From assembly GCA_025267735.1 (NCBI GenBank), contig CM046307.1, positions 37,811,231 through 37,875,230 on the forward strand: DNA of 64,000 nt. The letters run 5' to 3'. The notes below the pieces were generated by a model, which ran no database searches, had not been told where the DNA came from, and worked only from the letters and a program-made list of their open reading frames with translations. Origin of the DNA: Mactra quadrangularis. Taxonomy: Eukaryota; Mollusca; Bivalvia; Venerida; Mactridae. The position numbers were made by a program, and so were the translations under genes. This document shows positions 46,817 through 54,815 of the stretch, one piece after another. Position 1 is the stretch's first letter; the number at the start of each line of letters is the position of its first letter.

Positions 46817-48118
46817 ATGGCTGAAGTAGACTATGACAACCCTGAATATGACAAAGATGATAAAGCAGACACATCTTTTACAGATGAGGAACAGTTTCAA
46901 AGTATGTTGAATACCCAATATGAGTCGTTAGACCATCTAACAGGTTCTGATAAGAATAAGGCAGAAAATACACTGCTCGAAAACTTGTCAAAAAGATTTT
47001 ATGAAAGAAATCAAGAACCTTTACCTAGTGATGCTAGTGAATATATTTGGGTTCTAACAAAAGATAAACTTGGTAGACCTTTACTTGGTGTACAAGGTGT
47101 ATTTGACACGAATGAAGAGTACATCCTCTCATACTACAAATCAAACAAACTGCAATTTTACTCATTTGATACTCTTCAGAAGAAATACGGTGTTGATTTT
47201 ATTAGAGAGAATTTGGGTGTAGTTGACTATCAACATCCTTCTACTCGAATTAAGGAAGGTAGACAGGAATTTCAACAATTAATTGAGACAAGAGACAAGA
47301 TTGAAGCAGAGGAAATTCCTATGCAAGACCTTTCTTCTCAACAAGAAGTACAAGATTTAACGAACTCAGTTGATGAAGTTGAAACAGCAGTTAAAACTCT
47401 TGATACATCTTTCTGGGATGTAGAGGAACGCAGTGATGGACAAACCCAAACAGACATGACAAAGCGAGAAATGGATGGCATATTGAAAGCAATGACTTCT
47501 GTGAAAGAGGAAGTTGCTAATGAGTTGACTAAACTGACTGAAACAAATAAAGAGTTAGCAGAGGAAAAAGAAAAACTTGCTAATGCAGAAGATGAGAATA
47601 CAAAGAAACAAATTCAATCAAGAATATCCGATTTAGAATCAGAGAGAAGTGCAAGGTTGGAAGTGATAAATGTAAATAAAGAAACACTGAGAAGCCAGGT
47701 TAATAGGATTAAGGACACCATAAATAAGATTTTGAATGAAGACACTACACTTGGAGAGAGATTGAGAACATTATTTAGAGAACAAGGTATTACCATTGTC
47801 AGTATTTTAACTGCTGTTGGTATGATTATTGGTGTTATTGTTCAAACTATTCTTCCTTCTAGCGGTGGTGCTTCAACGACACCTCCAAGTAAATCAAGTG
47901 CAAAGGACTGGGTAAAAAAACAACTTTCCAACCTTGGGAAGCTATTGGCTAGTCTTGCTGGTAAAGCTGCGGCTGCATTACCTGGTGTGATTGGTTCTAT
48001 TGTATCTTGGTTGATATCAACAACTGGAAAGGTTGTTAATTGGTTTGGAAACAACTTATGGGCATTGCTTATTCTTGTTGTAGGTTTGTTGTATGAGGCA
48101 GCAAAAAAAATATATTAA
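46817..48118 (+). CDS. coiled-coil, membrane-interacting virion-type protein, 433 aa
   Basis: Acidic N-terminus (about 1-60), a globular part with YIWVLTKDKLGRPLLGVQG (about 75-93) and YGVDFIRENLGVVDY (about 123-137), a long coiled coil (about 215-310, rich in E, K, L and N), then hydrophobic GITIVSILTAVGMIIGVIVQ near 321-340, a Gly/Ser/Pro linker and a C-terminal Ala/Gly/Trp-rich region with GVIGSIVSWLISTTGKVVNW and a last hydrophobic segment before KKIY. The architecture recurs in invertebrate Polintons. Membrane remodelling or a vertex role is inference. Convergent with the 486-aa gene. Confidence 0.88.
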   Translation: MAEVDYDNPEYDKDDKADTSFTDEEQFQSMLNTQYESLDHLTGSDKNKAENTLLENLSKRFYERNQEPLPSDASEYIWVLTKDKLGRPLLGVQGVFDTNEEYILSYYKSNKLQFYSFDTLQKKYGVDFIRENLGVVDYQHPSTRIKEGRQEFQQLIETRDKIEAEEIPMQDLSSQQEVQDLTNSVDEVETAVKTLDTSFWDVEERSDGQTQTDMTKREMDGILKAMTSVKEEVANELTKLTETNKELAEEKEKLANAEDENTKKQIQSRISDLESERSARLEVINVNKETLRSQVNRIKDTINKILNEDTTLGERLRTLFREQGITIVSILTAVGMIIGVIVQTILPSSGGASTTPPSKSSAKDWVKKQLSNLGKLLASLAGKAAAALPGVIGSIVSWLISTTGKVVNWFGNNLWALLILVVGLLYEAAKKIY

Positions 48119-48210
48119 TAAATGATAAATAGTGTAATAAGTCCAACTGCTATACTACCGACTATTAATGCTGTCTTATTATCTTCATGTTGAATTGCTT
48201 CTTTTTTTTT
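48115..48210 (-). other. alternative-frame extension of the 486-aa gene (membrane anchor)
   Basis: Downstream of the nine-A run at 48202-48210 (as T on the + strand), another minus frame remains open to a TAA ending at 48115. It encodes an acidic/polar spacer and a single hydrophobic segment (ALIVGSIAVGLITLFIIY). It is reached from the 486-aa frame by a one-base shift in the direction of one fewer A. It would end within the last codons of the convergent 433-aa gene. It could be a programmed shift, an allele or a sequencing error. Confidence 0.6.
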
Positions 48211-49645
48211 CTGGTTGAACAATTGGATTAACAGGATTATTGTGCACAATAGTACTAGATGTTGTATCAAGTGGTGTTGAATTAAAATTGATATGTGGTG
48301 GAGGAATAGCTGCATTCAATAAAATTCTAGGTTGTTGTTTTACATATGAATTAAAAAAGCCAGGAACATTGACAGCTTTTTGCACCCATTCTTTTGGTAA
48401 GTAATGCTCTTTTGCATAATCTGTAATTTTCTTATAATCTGCATCATTAACTTGAACTCTTTGTATTTTTGTTGGTGTTCCTTCCAGTTTTGGAGTTTGT
48501 TTGGGAGGTGTTGGGGTATTATTGACACCATTATTCAAACCTAGCCCATCCTCACTTGTTGCAATAATTATTTTATTGTTATAGTCTTTGATTGTACCAA
48601 TTCTTAGTTCCATATTACTTGGTGACATATACAATCCAAAACCATAAACATAATCAACTTTACTACGAGCATATTTTAATGTGCTTTGATACCTAGAAAT
48701 CTGACTTGGTATATCTACAGGACTATTGATTGCATCTTCAATATTTGCAAGAAACTGTTTTTGTGCATCAAATGCCGTTCCTGTTCCAAGTATGTCTGTT
48801 CTTGTTTGTGATTGTGATCCAAGGATTGCCCAGCAGTAGGTTCTTATAGATTCATTGATCCTTTCAACACCAGCCCTTGTAAAACCTTTTGATGTATTAA
48901 GAATAAATGTTGTCCAAGCATCTTTAACACCATCTATCTGTTGAAGATAATCAATGTGAACTTTTTTAGGAGGTAAGTATTCACATGAAGAGATACCACA
49001 TTTTCTTCCACCAGAAACTTCAGGCCCAAATGTCATTGTATTAAGATCAAGTGTATCTGATGTGGTACTTGAAACGTGTTGAGATGAATTATCATGTCTA
49101 AAATCTGTTCTTTTCCAAGCAGTGTGACTTGTTGTATGAACCACCCCTAGTCCATCTCCACTTGTGTATAATTTTTGTCTCCAATCTGTATTTGGATCTA
49201 CATTGAATTCCTTACAGATTCTCTCATAGGCAGATCTATCATAACTGTTTTGAAAAGCATTCCAACTTTTATTCTGTGGTAAGGCTATGCCTAGTTCAAA
49301 TAATATTCTTCGTGTTTGATAATAAACATGAAACATAAATAAAGAACCTGTCATACCACTTGCTTTTATATGATTATCGTAATCCACACCACAGCCAGAA
49401 GTAGCACACCAAATTGCAAAGTTTACTTGATTTTGCCAAAAAGATAACCAATTTTTATTCCACCTGTCTACAATTTCATTTGAAGAAACTCGTGGTAATG
49501 CATAGTTTTCGAATATGTTTGGAAAGCTTACATTAAATCCCTTTCCAACTGAGGTAATAACAATTAATTGGTTTATTATATCAATTGACTTTTTAGGGAA
49601 TGAGATATCATAGTGAGCATCAGCATTGTATTGAAATTCTGACAT
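48185..49645 (-). CDS. large conserved Polinton protein of unknown function, 486 aa
   Basis: Soluble-looking protein without signal peptide. Recognisable blocks are NFAIWCATSGCGVDY (about 76-90), FHVYYQTRRILFELGIALPQ (about 104-123) and a highly conserved-looking region GFTRAGVERINESIRTYCWA then TDILGTGTAFDAQKQFLANI (about 253-305). The C-terminal third has a Pro/Thr-rich linker (TPTPPKQTPK near 378). I recognise the type from invertebrate Polintons but no activity is known; virion structure is likely from context. The frame ends soon after a nine-A run; an anchor sequence follows in another frame. Divergent from the penton gene over only 24 bp. Confidence 0.85.
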   Translation of the reverse strand: MSEFQYNADAHYDISFPKKSIDIINQLIVITSVGKGFNVSFPNIFENYALPRVSSNEIVDRWNKNWLSFWQNQVNFAIWCATSGCGVDYDNHIKASGMTGSLFMFHVYYQTRRILFELGIALPQNKSWNAFQNSYDRSAYERICKEFNVDPNTDWRQKLYTSGDGLGVVHTTSHTAWKRTDFRHDNSSQHVSSTTSDTLDLNTMTFGPEVSGGRKCGISSCEYLPPKKVHIDYLQQIDGVKDAWTTFILNTSKGFTRAGVERINESIRTYCWAILGSQSQTRTDILGTGTAFDAQKQFLANIEDAINSPVDIPSQISRYQSTLKYARSKVDYVYGFGLYMSPSNMELRIGTIKDYNNKIIIATSEDGLGLNNGVNNTPTPPKQTPKLEGTPTKIQRVQVNDADYKKITDYAKEHYLPKEWVQKAVNVPGFFNSYVKQQPRILLNAAIPPPHINFNSTPLDTTSSTIVHNNPVNPIVQPEKKRSNST

Positions 49646-49669
49646 ATTTTTTTATATATACATAAAAAA
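49646..49669. promoter_or_regulatory. 24-bp divergent promoter of the 486-aa and penton genes
   Basis: The whole spacer is A and T apart from one C and reads as a TATA-like tract on both strands (tttttttatatatacataaa). Two head-to-head genes must share it. Confidence 0.6.
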
Positions 49670-50338
49670 ATGTTTCAAATAATATCTGAAAAATCAACAC
49701 AACTTCAACAATACATTGATAACAGACACTCTGATGTAAAGGTGGGCCTGCGTTCTATAACATATATGGTTGGTTGGTATAACATTAGGAACGAATTCAT
49801 GCAGATAATCCCAAAGAATAAGAAGGATACACGGTTGACAATTCCACCTGGTTTGTATAGTTTTTATGATTTACAGCACATTCTAACGAATGCAGGCGTT
49901 AGTCTAACGTTAGAAATTAATAAAGTTAATGGAATAGTAACACTTCGCATACCTTCAGATATGAAAATTAACTTGTCTAAAGGTTTGAGATCAATTTTAG
50001 GTTTAACCTCTACTGAGCATTTAATGTCTGGAACTTATATTGGGGATACACCTGTTAATTTTATGCCTTTTAATTCGCTCTATATTAAGTTGAATCAGGT
50101 GAAAACAGAAAACAACATTGTTAATGGTGCTCCTAGCACTGTCATAGCTGTTGTTCCAGCGTCTGATAAACCTTATGGTAAGTTTGTTACACTACACTAT
50201 GATAACCCAGAATTCAAAGACTTAATTAATGGAACTATCACAGAGTTAAACGTACAAATAACAGATGAGCATAACCGTGACATTGATGTGTTTCCTGTAA
50301 ATATTGTCTTGGAATTTAAAAAAAAATACAGTAAATAA
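49670..50338 (+). CDS. penton-type minor capsid protein (single jelly roll), 222 aa
   Basis: Predicted to fill the five-fold capsid vertices. The order of elements fits the Polinton/adintovirus penton: an early beta region (VKVGLRSITYMVGWYNIRNE, about 24-43), LTIPPGLYSFYDLQHIL (about 57-73), GLRSILGLTS (about 107-116), and a C-terminal VQITDEHNRDIDVFPVNIVL (about 196-215). Length is normal. The gene begins directly after the 24-bp divergent promoter and is followed after 4 bp by the fibre-like gene, so the two are probably co-transcribed. Confidence 0.9.
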   Translation: MFQIISEKSTQLQQYIDNRHSDVKVGLRSITYMVGWYNIRNEFMQIIPKNKKDTRLTIPPGLYSFYDLQHILTNAGVSLTLEINKVNGIVTLRIPSDMKINLSKGLRSILGLTSTEHLMSGTYIGDTPVNFMPFNSLYIKLNQVKTENNIVNGAPSTVIAVVPASDKPYGKFVTLHYDNPEFKDLINGTITELNVQITDEHNRDIDVFPVNIVLEFKKKYSK

Positions 50339-50342
50339 AAAG

Positions 50343-50828
50343 ATGAGCATTTTCGGACCTAGCGAAGACTTAAATATGAACTATAATATAATACACAATG
50401 TTGGTAATCCAAGAGAGCGTCAAGATGCAGCAACAAAAGCGTACGTAGATAGCAGACCACCATTAATTACAATATGGGCTGAGGAATCTGGTCCTTTAAA
50501 TAAGGACAGATACGAATGGAGTTTTGGAAATGGAGCAACGGGACGGTCTTCTGGGTATACTATGATAACTGATGGGAAAATCTTAGCAGCGTCGCTGACT
50601 ACAAACGTTGGCTTTAATATCGAGGTTGCAATTTCTGTAAATAGGGTTCAACAACCTGGATATGAAATTCAGTCGTTAACAAAAAGTTCAACTGTGAAGG
50701 TATTTGAAAAACCTCTAAAAATAAAGGCTGGCTCTATTATTAATTTTGTTACAAAAACAGACTCAGATAAGGCAACAGCAAGTGTGATAGCACTTTTGAT
50801 TCAACTTGATCTACAAAGTGTTGTATAA
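50343..50828 (+). CDS. fibre- or spike-like protein with a phage-tail-type N-terminus, 161 aa
   Basis: The N-terminus has NIIHNVGNPRERQDAATKAY (about 14-33), a motif known from the virion-anchoring ends of phage tail fibres. The rest (about 38-161) is beta-rich: LITIWAEESGPLNKDRYEWS, a Gly/Ser-rich GNGATGRSSGY and a VIALLIQLDL terminus, plausibly a trimeric knob. Start chosen at 50343 (aaaaagATG, 4 bp after the penton stop) rather than the in-frame ATG at 50304 inside the penton gene. A host-contact or capsid-decoration role is inference from context and motif. Confidence 0.82.
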   Translation: MSIFGPSEDLNMNYNIIHNVGNPRERQDAATKAYVDSRPPLITIWAEESGPLNKDRYEWSFGNGATGRSSGYTMITDGKILAASLTTNVGFNIEVAISVNRVQQPGYEIQSLTKSSTVKVFEKPLKIKAGSIINFVTKTDSDKATASVIALLIQLDLQSVV

Positions 50829-50851
50829 TTTTTTTTATATCATAATAATAA

Positions 50852-51427
50852 ATGAAACAACCAACAGCACCGAACTTATACCCAGAGCTTGAAGATGGGC
50901 AGAATTACAGATTACAGAAGATATCAGAAATAGAGAAGATATTGATTAATGAAAGAGACAACAGGCAGTCATTGTATAAGAAATATAAAAGGAGTATAAA
51001 TGCTACGGATGGAGTTGATACAACTCTCATTTCTGGGAGTGTGATTATGGGTGGCATTGGAATTGCAATGCCTTTAATGTTGCCATTAGAAATTGCAGCA
51101 ATAGTGTGTGGTGTAGCGGGGGTATGTGTAAAGTTTATTAGAAGGCGATTGCATTCAAAAGCAAAGAAGCATGATGAAATTAAAATGATTGCAGAGAGTA
51201 AGTTAAACAGTGTTAAAGATTTAATTTCAAAAGCATTGACTGATGGACAAATAAATGAAAGTGAATTTAAGACAGTTCTTGATGAAATGGAGAAATATAA
51301 TACTTTGAAAGAAGGAATTAAGCAGTCAAAAAACTCAGAAATAAGCGAGGCAGAAAAAAAGAAACTAATAGAAGAGGGACGGATAGAAGCCATGAACACC
51401 ATACAAAAAAGTTTAAAAGCTGTGTGA
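50852..51427 (+). CDS. membrane protein with helical cytosolic part, 191 aa
   Basis: N-terminal helical region (about 20-50, EIEKILINERDNRQSLYKKY), a double hydrophobic segment (about 58-92, with GSVIMGGIGIAMPLMLPLEI and AAIVCGVAGVCVKFI), a basic stop (RRRLHSKAKKHDE) and a long charged helical C-terminus with LISKALTDGQINESEFKTVL. The type recurs in invertebrate Polintons; function unknown. A SLATT-like membrane arrangement is possible but not established. Start follows attttttttatatcataata after the fibre gene. Confidence 0.82.
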   Translation: MKQPTAPNLYPELEDGQNYRLQKISEIEKILINERDNRQSLYKKYKRSINATDGVDTTLISGSVIMGGIGIAMPLMLPLEIAAIVCGVAGVCVKFIRRRLHSKAKKHDEIKMIAESKLNSVKDLISKALTDGQINESEFKTVLDEMEKYNTLKEGIKQSKNSEISEAEKKKLIEEGRIEAMNTIQKSLKAV

Positions 51428-51770
51428 TTTATTGTTTCTCTAACGTTTATGAATTTGAGCCTCCACCAAATTATGAAGTTTAAATTTCCCGCCAACATTC
51501 TTCAAATACCTTAGTCTCACCGTTGAGAATAAGGTATGCAATTGCTGTATTGTAAGACTCGGGAAGATAACTCAAGCTTAACAGTTTTTACAAAACAATG
51601 CAACAGTTTTGTACCTTTTGTAATCTGATATGACAGTTATCTCGATTGATTAGATGGACATATATTGAAACAATTAGTTGACAATTACACTGTAATCTTC
51701 AATGATTACGTGTAATCGGTTATCAGTCACTTCGTGATAGACACAGGGTGAAGTTTTATTATCATTTTTA
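51428..51770. other. non-coding right arm of the Polinton
   Basis: About 340 bp between the last gene and the right inverted repeat. No gene is seen. It includes the small inverted words gattacgtgtaatc near 51705-51718 and ttatcagtcacttcgtgata near 51719-51738. Confidence 0.6.
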
Positions 51771-52020
51771 TATGTTTACACAAATCCTGTATACTACGAT
51801 ATATATTATGTCCACAATATATATTGCAGTATTTTACTTAATAAATATGGGCTCAAATAGGTGTTTTAAGTGTATTTTTTAATTGAAAATTCTGCAATAT
51901 ATTGTAGAAGCAATATGTATTTTATTTAATGAATAAATATAGGCTCAAATAGGTGTTCTGAGTGTATTTTTGAATTGAAATTCTGCAATATATTGTAGAA
52001 CCCCCATAAATCATATATAT
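51771..52020 (-). repeat. right terminal inverted repeat
   Basis: Inverted copy of 37473-37750, identical by eye over the outer 220 bp or so apart from one base at the very tip and lacking the 29-bp insertion of the left repeat. It contains the same two 90-bp sub-repeats. Confidence 0.95.
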
Positions 52021-52026
52021 AGGCCA
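52021..52026 (+). repeat. right target-site duplication AGGCCA
   Basis: Exact repeat of 37467-37472 directly outside the right inverted repeat. Confidence 0.88.
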
Positions 52027-52051
52027 GTTTGAAGCATATAATAAACAGAAA

Positions 52052-52199
52052 ATTTGTTTATTTCGGTGTAAGATCTATTTATTTCACTCGTGAGCTAATG
52101 ATATTATATTTTCACTTGTGGCTACGTCACTCGTGAAAATATTGCATCATTAGCTCACTCGTGAAATAAAAATCGATCTTACACCGAAATAAACAAATA
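52052..52199. mobile_element. 148-bp foldback element
   Basis: Left arm atttgtttatttcggtgtaa pairs with right arm ttacaccgaaataaacaaat; a second inner pair (tcactcgtgagctaatgat with atcattagctcactcgtga) extends the hairpin. It lies only 26 bp outside the Polinton target site. Confidence 0.8.
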
Positions 52200-52945
52200 T
52201 ACTCTATATATTTTCAACTCTGCAAAAACTATTCTCCTCGATTATTTTTCATACTTGTACACACTTCAAGTCTGTAATAATATGATAAGTTGTTTTCGTC
52301 AATGCAAGTCAACGTTTTAGCTAACATTTTTAGATTTAAAATTTATTGTAGTTTTGAAGGATTAATATCCGTTGAATGTTCTATTTTAAAAGCCTTTTAA
52401 CGTGACGAAACGAAAGTCTGGCGGATATTAACATACAAGTTATGTGTATTTGGCTCTCTAAAATGGCTTGAGATGGCGGTGTGATACCGGGTCAGTAAAT
52501 TAATATTGGGTGAGAGCGTAGTCAGTAACTGACTGTGTAACGAATTTATCTTACCCGAATTAATTTTGGAGTAGAAAAATAAGGTTTCGTCAGCGCTATC
52601 ATTTATAAATTTTGTTACTGACTGGATATTAGAATCTACTGACCTAATATGGGATAATACATGGTCAGCACGTGACCGCTCTCGGCCAATGAAAAACGAG
52701 TATTCTGTACGAGGTAAGATAATGTTATATACATATATAGGGTCCTTGTTAAAATTGACCGGTAGAAAAAGAAATAAAGTCATCTAAGCAAATCCAAATC
52801 AACATTTATCAGTATATAAACATATGATTGAAACTATTCTACATGTGCATGCATTGGTCTTTTTCTTAACAAATTAATGCGATTATGAAATTTGTTCAGA
52901 TGGCTTTTTGTTTCATTCTCATCAGTAGAATCACTTGGTTTATCT

Positions 52946-53014
52946 CACAGGCGACCGGCGCGGTCCAAAAGCATAAACTATTGTTTTTGATTTGGGACCG
53001 TGCCGACCGCCTGT
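52946..53014. mobile_element. 69-bp foldback MITE with 9-bp target duplication
   Basis: Arms cacaggcgaccggcgcggtc and gaccgtgccgaccgcctgt are near-inverted copies. The direct repeat GGTTTATCT flanks it at 52937-52945 and 53015-53023. A 9-bp duplication suggests a Mutator-like element. It ends about 90 bp before carbonic anhydrase exon 5. Confidence 0.82.
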
Positions 53015-53112
53015 GGTTTATCTTATGACTTTTGTTTTAAGAACTTTTAAAGACACTATATTATCAGTCTGAATGTGAAGTATTGACAATATAGACTTTT
53101 GAAACGTTTCAG

Positions 53113-53227
53113 GCCGGAGCTGAGTGTAAGGCATTTAAGACAATTACTGATAACCTATGTGGTGTAACCAACAGTGGAACACAGTGTAAAAAACCTGTGG
53201 TACTTGATCCAGCTACTCTTTTACCTG
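53113..53227 (+). CDS. alpha-carbonic anhydrase, exon 5
   Basis: Encodes AGAECKAFKTITDNL and, at the end, VVLDPATLLPG, matching the part of the fold that leads to the LLP..YWTY motif. Two Cys in LCGVTNSGTQC are a local peculiarity. Acceptor tttcag at 53112, donor CCTG/gtaaaa. Starts in phase 0 and ends in phase 1. It is separated from exon 4 by a 16.2-kb intron that contains the Polinton. Confidence 0.88.
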
Positions 53228-53516
53228 GTAAAATATATGTTTTACTTATTCAAAGGTATCCCATCGCTGGCTGAGATTTGAGTTGTATGTTGCAAGAACA
53301 GAACAGTACAGAACATACTTTATTTACATATTCCTGAGTGCAGCACTCTGCTTTAAGAACCGATATATTAAAAACATATTGATCCATGTATTTACCATAG
53401 ACGGCAGGTCCGGACCCGATTCACTGAAGAAACAATAACAAATGTACAATGTACATTGTATGTACACAGTATACACTGTGTCGTTGGTAAATCAGGACAG
53501 TGCCGGTAACCTACAT

Positions 53517-53649
53517 TTTCGTTCCCAGAGTCTAGTCAGAGGCTAGTATTGAGAATCCTACAAGATTCTGGGTACGAGAATGAGTGACTGCATTCTCGTA
53601 CCCAGAGTCTAGTATTGATAATCCTACTAGACTCTGGGATCGAAAATGG
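53517..53649. mobile_element. double foldback MITE of the ttcccagagtctag family
   Basis: Two consecutive hairpins built from cgttcccagagtctagt and its complement, related to 15130-15204. Flanks ggtaaccta and ggttaccta are a 9-bp duplication with one mismatch. Confidence 0.7.
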
Positions 53650-54329
53650 TTACCTATTGTATTAACTGAAATTTCTTTGGTGGTGCCAGTAAAGGGGTGG
53701 GCTGTGTTACGTAGGTCCAGGTGTTCGTCTACTTCTTAAGTAATTGTGTTCTAATGGTGTAGTATCATTAAAATTAAATGTTTCAAATGGTATCTCCTAT
53801 TTCTTATTTATATGTATTCATTCGCTAAGTTTGAGTTGTAATTTTTGTAAAAATGAATTTGTAAATGTAAATGTATTTACAATAGGCGACAGGCACTGTC
53901 ACGACCCTCGCTACTATGCAAATATTCACTATCTTTGGTTGGTCGAGTCCGTGCCATCCACCCTATGATATTTAGCTATTTTTTTATTTACTCATATTTT
54001 TATTTCCCCGCTAAAGGATGGGTCGTAATATGTGAGCGGCGTGAGTAATTCATTTGTCAGATCCTTAAATTTTTTAAATGTTCGTCTAATCTTAGCCACA
54101 GCTCCCTCGATTTGTGCATTCAGTCTGTTTACGTTGCATGATCTTTTACAAGATTTTTTTACCTTTTAATTAAATGTACGAGTATTACATTTTAAATAGT
54201 AATAATATCATGAAAACTCCTTATGTCTTTATTTTGCTACAATCTTCAATATGTTAGTTGTTGGTCTTTAATACGTAGCAAGAATGTTCTTGATTTTTTT
54301 CTGATAGTTATTTTGTTATTTTATTTCAG

Positions 54330-54439
54330 GCAATATTAAAGATTACTGGACTTATGAAGGATCTTTAACCACTCCACCATTGTACGAGAGTGTACAATGG
54401 ATCGTATTTAAACAACCTGTGCAATACTCACATGACCAG
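54330..54439 (+). CDS. alpha-carbonic anhydrase, exon 6 (Thr199 region)
   Basis: Encodes [20 protein letters not shown] and continues to [16 protein letters not shown] holds the active-site Thr199 and Thr200 that orient zinc-bound hydroxide. Acceptor tttcag at 54329; donor CAG/gtaaaa. The phase matches exons 5 and 7. Confidence 0.92.
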
Positions 54440-54508
54440 GTAAAAATCTTACATATTTTATCTTGAATAATATTTTGGTATACACGGATTTTTGCAAGAT
54501 TCTTGCCT

Positions 54509-54815
54509 GCCCGGCTAGCTCAGTCGGTAGCGAACAAGTCTACTGATCGAGGGGTCGTAGGTTCGATTCCCGGGCGTGACATACTTTCGTGGAGCTTTCT
54601 CATGAAATGATTTTCTACGGACATTCTCCCTCCTACCACTGATTCTTAGTCATGAAGGGCAGTAGTTAGTCACTGACGGAAGAGTGCGCCTAGTAGTTGG
54701 TTAACAGCTAGATCCAGAGATTTAGCCTTTCAAGGAACAGTGAGTAGGTGGACTGACCGCTGTAATATAACCAGTACAATGTGTTACTACGGCGTTAAAC
54801 CAAAAAAAATAAAAC
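54509..54815 (+). mobile_element. tRNA-derived SINE, near full length
   Basis: The 5' tRNA-like head has gcccggctagctcagtcggt (A box) and gggtcgtaggttcgattccc (B box, about 54553-54572). The body contains ttctccctcctaccactgatt and the tail ends ctacggcgttaaaccaaaaa. It lies in the intron between carbonic anhydrase exons 6 and 7. RNA polymerase III promoter function is inferred from the boxes. Confidence 0.9.

Larger units (their letters stand above)
37473..52020. mobile_element. Polinton/Maverick (polintovirus, adintovirus-like) provirus, 14,548 bp
   Basis: The unit has near-identical terminal inverted repeats, a 6-bp target duplication AGGCCA (37467-37472 and 52021-52026) and about 15 genes. 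These include the Polinton hallmarks: protein-primed PolB, retroviral-type integrase, packaging ATPase, double-jelly-roll-type major capsid protein and penton-like minor capsid protein. Length is at the lower end of the 15-20 kb family norm. All genes are open, with one possible frameshift at 48202-48210. It sits in a host intron between carbonic anhydrase exons at 36870 and 53113. The full capsid set supports a virus-like element able in principle to form particles; activity is not shown by sequence. Confidence 0.96.

Noticed and set aside
48115..48315. 66-codon open frame as an independent small gene
   Set aside because: Its first half overlaps the 486-aa gene in another frame and has no promoter-like motif before its ATG. 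Only the part after the A run looks meaningful, as an extension of the 486-aa frame.
50905..51498. 197-codon minus-strand open frame
   Set aside because: It is an antisense shadow of the 191-aa gene and lacks the start-site motif of the element's genes.
37473..52020. alternative reading as a virophage, adenovirus or giant-virus fragment
   Set aside because: The combination of protein-primed PolB, retroviral-type integrase, terminal inverted repeats and 6-bp target duplication is specific to Polintons; no helicase-primase or giant-virus genes are present.
54509..54585. tRNA-like sequence with A and B boxes
   Set aside because: The acceptor and anticodon arms do not complete a cloverleaf and the same sequence recurs as the head of a dispersed element, so it is a SINE and not a tRNA gene.
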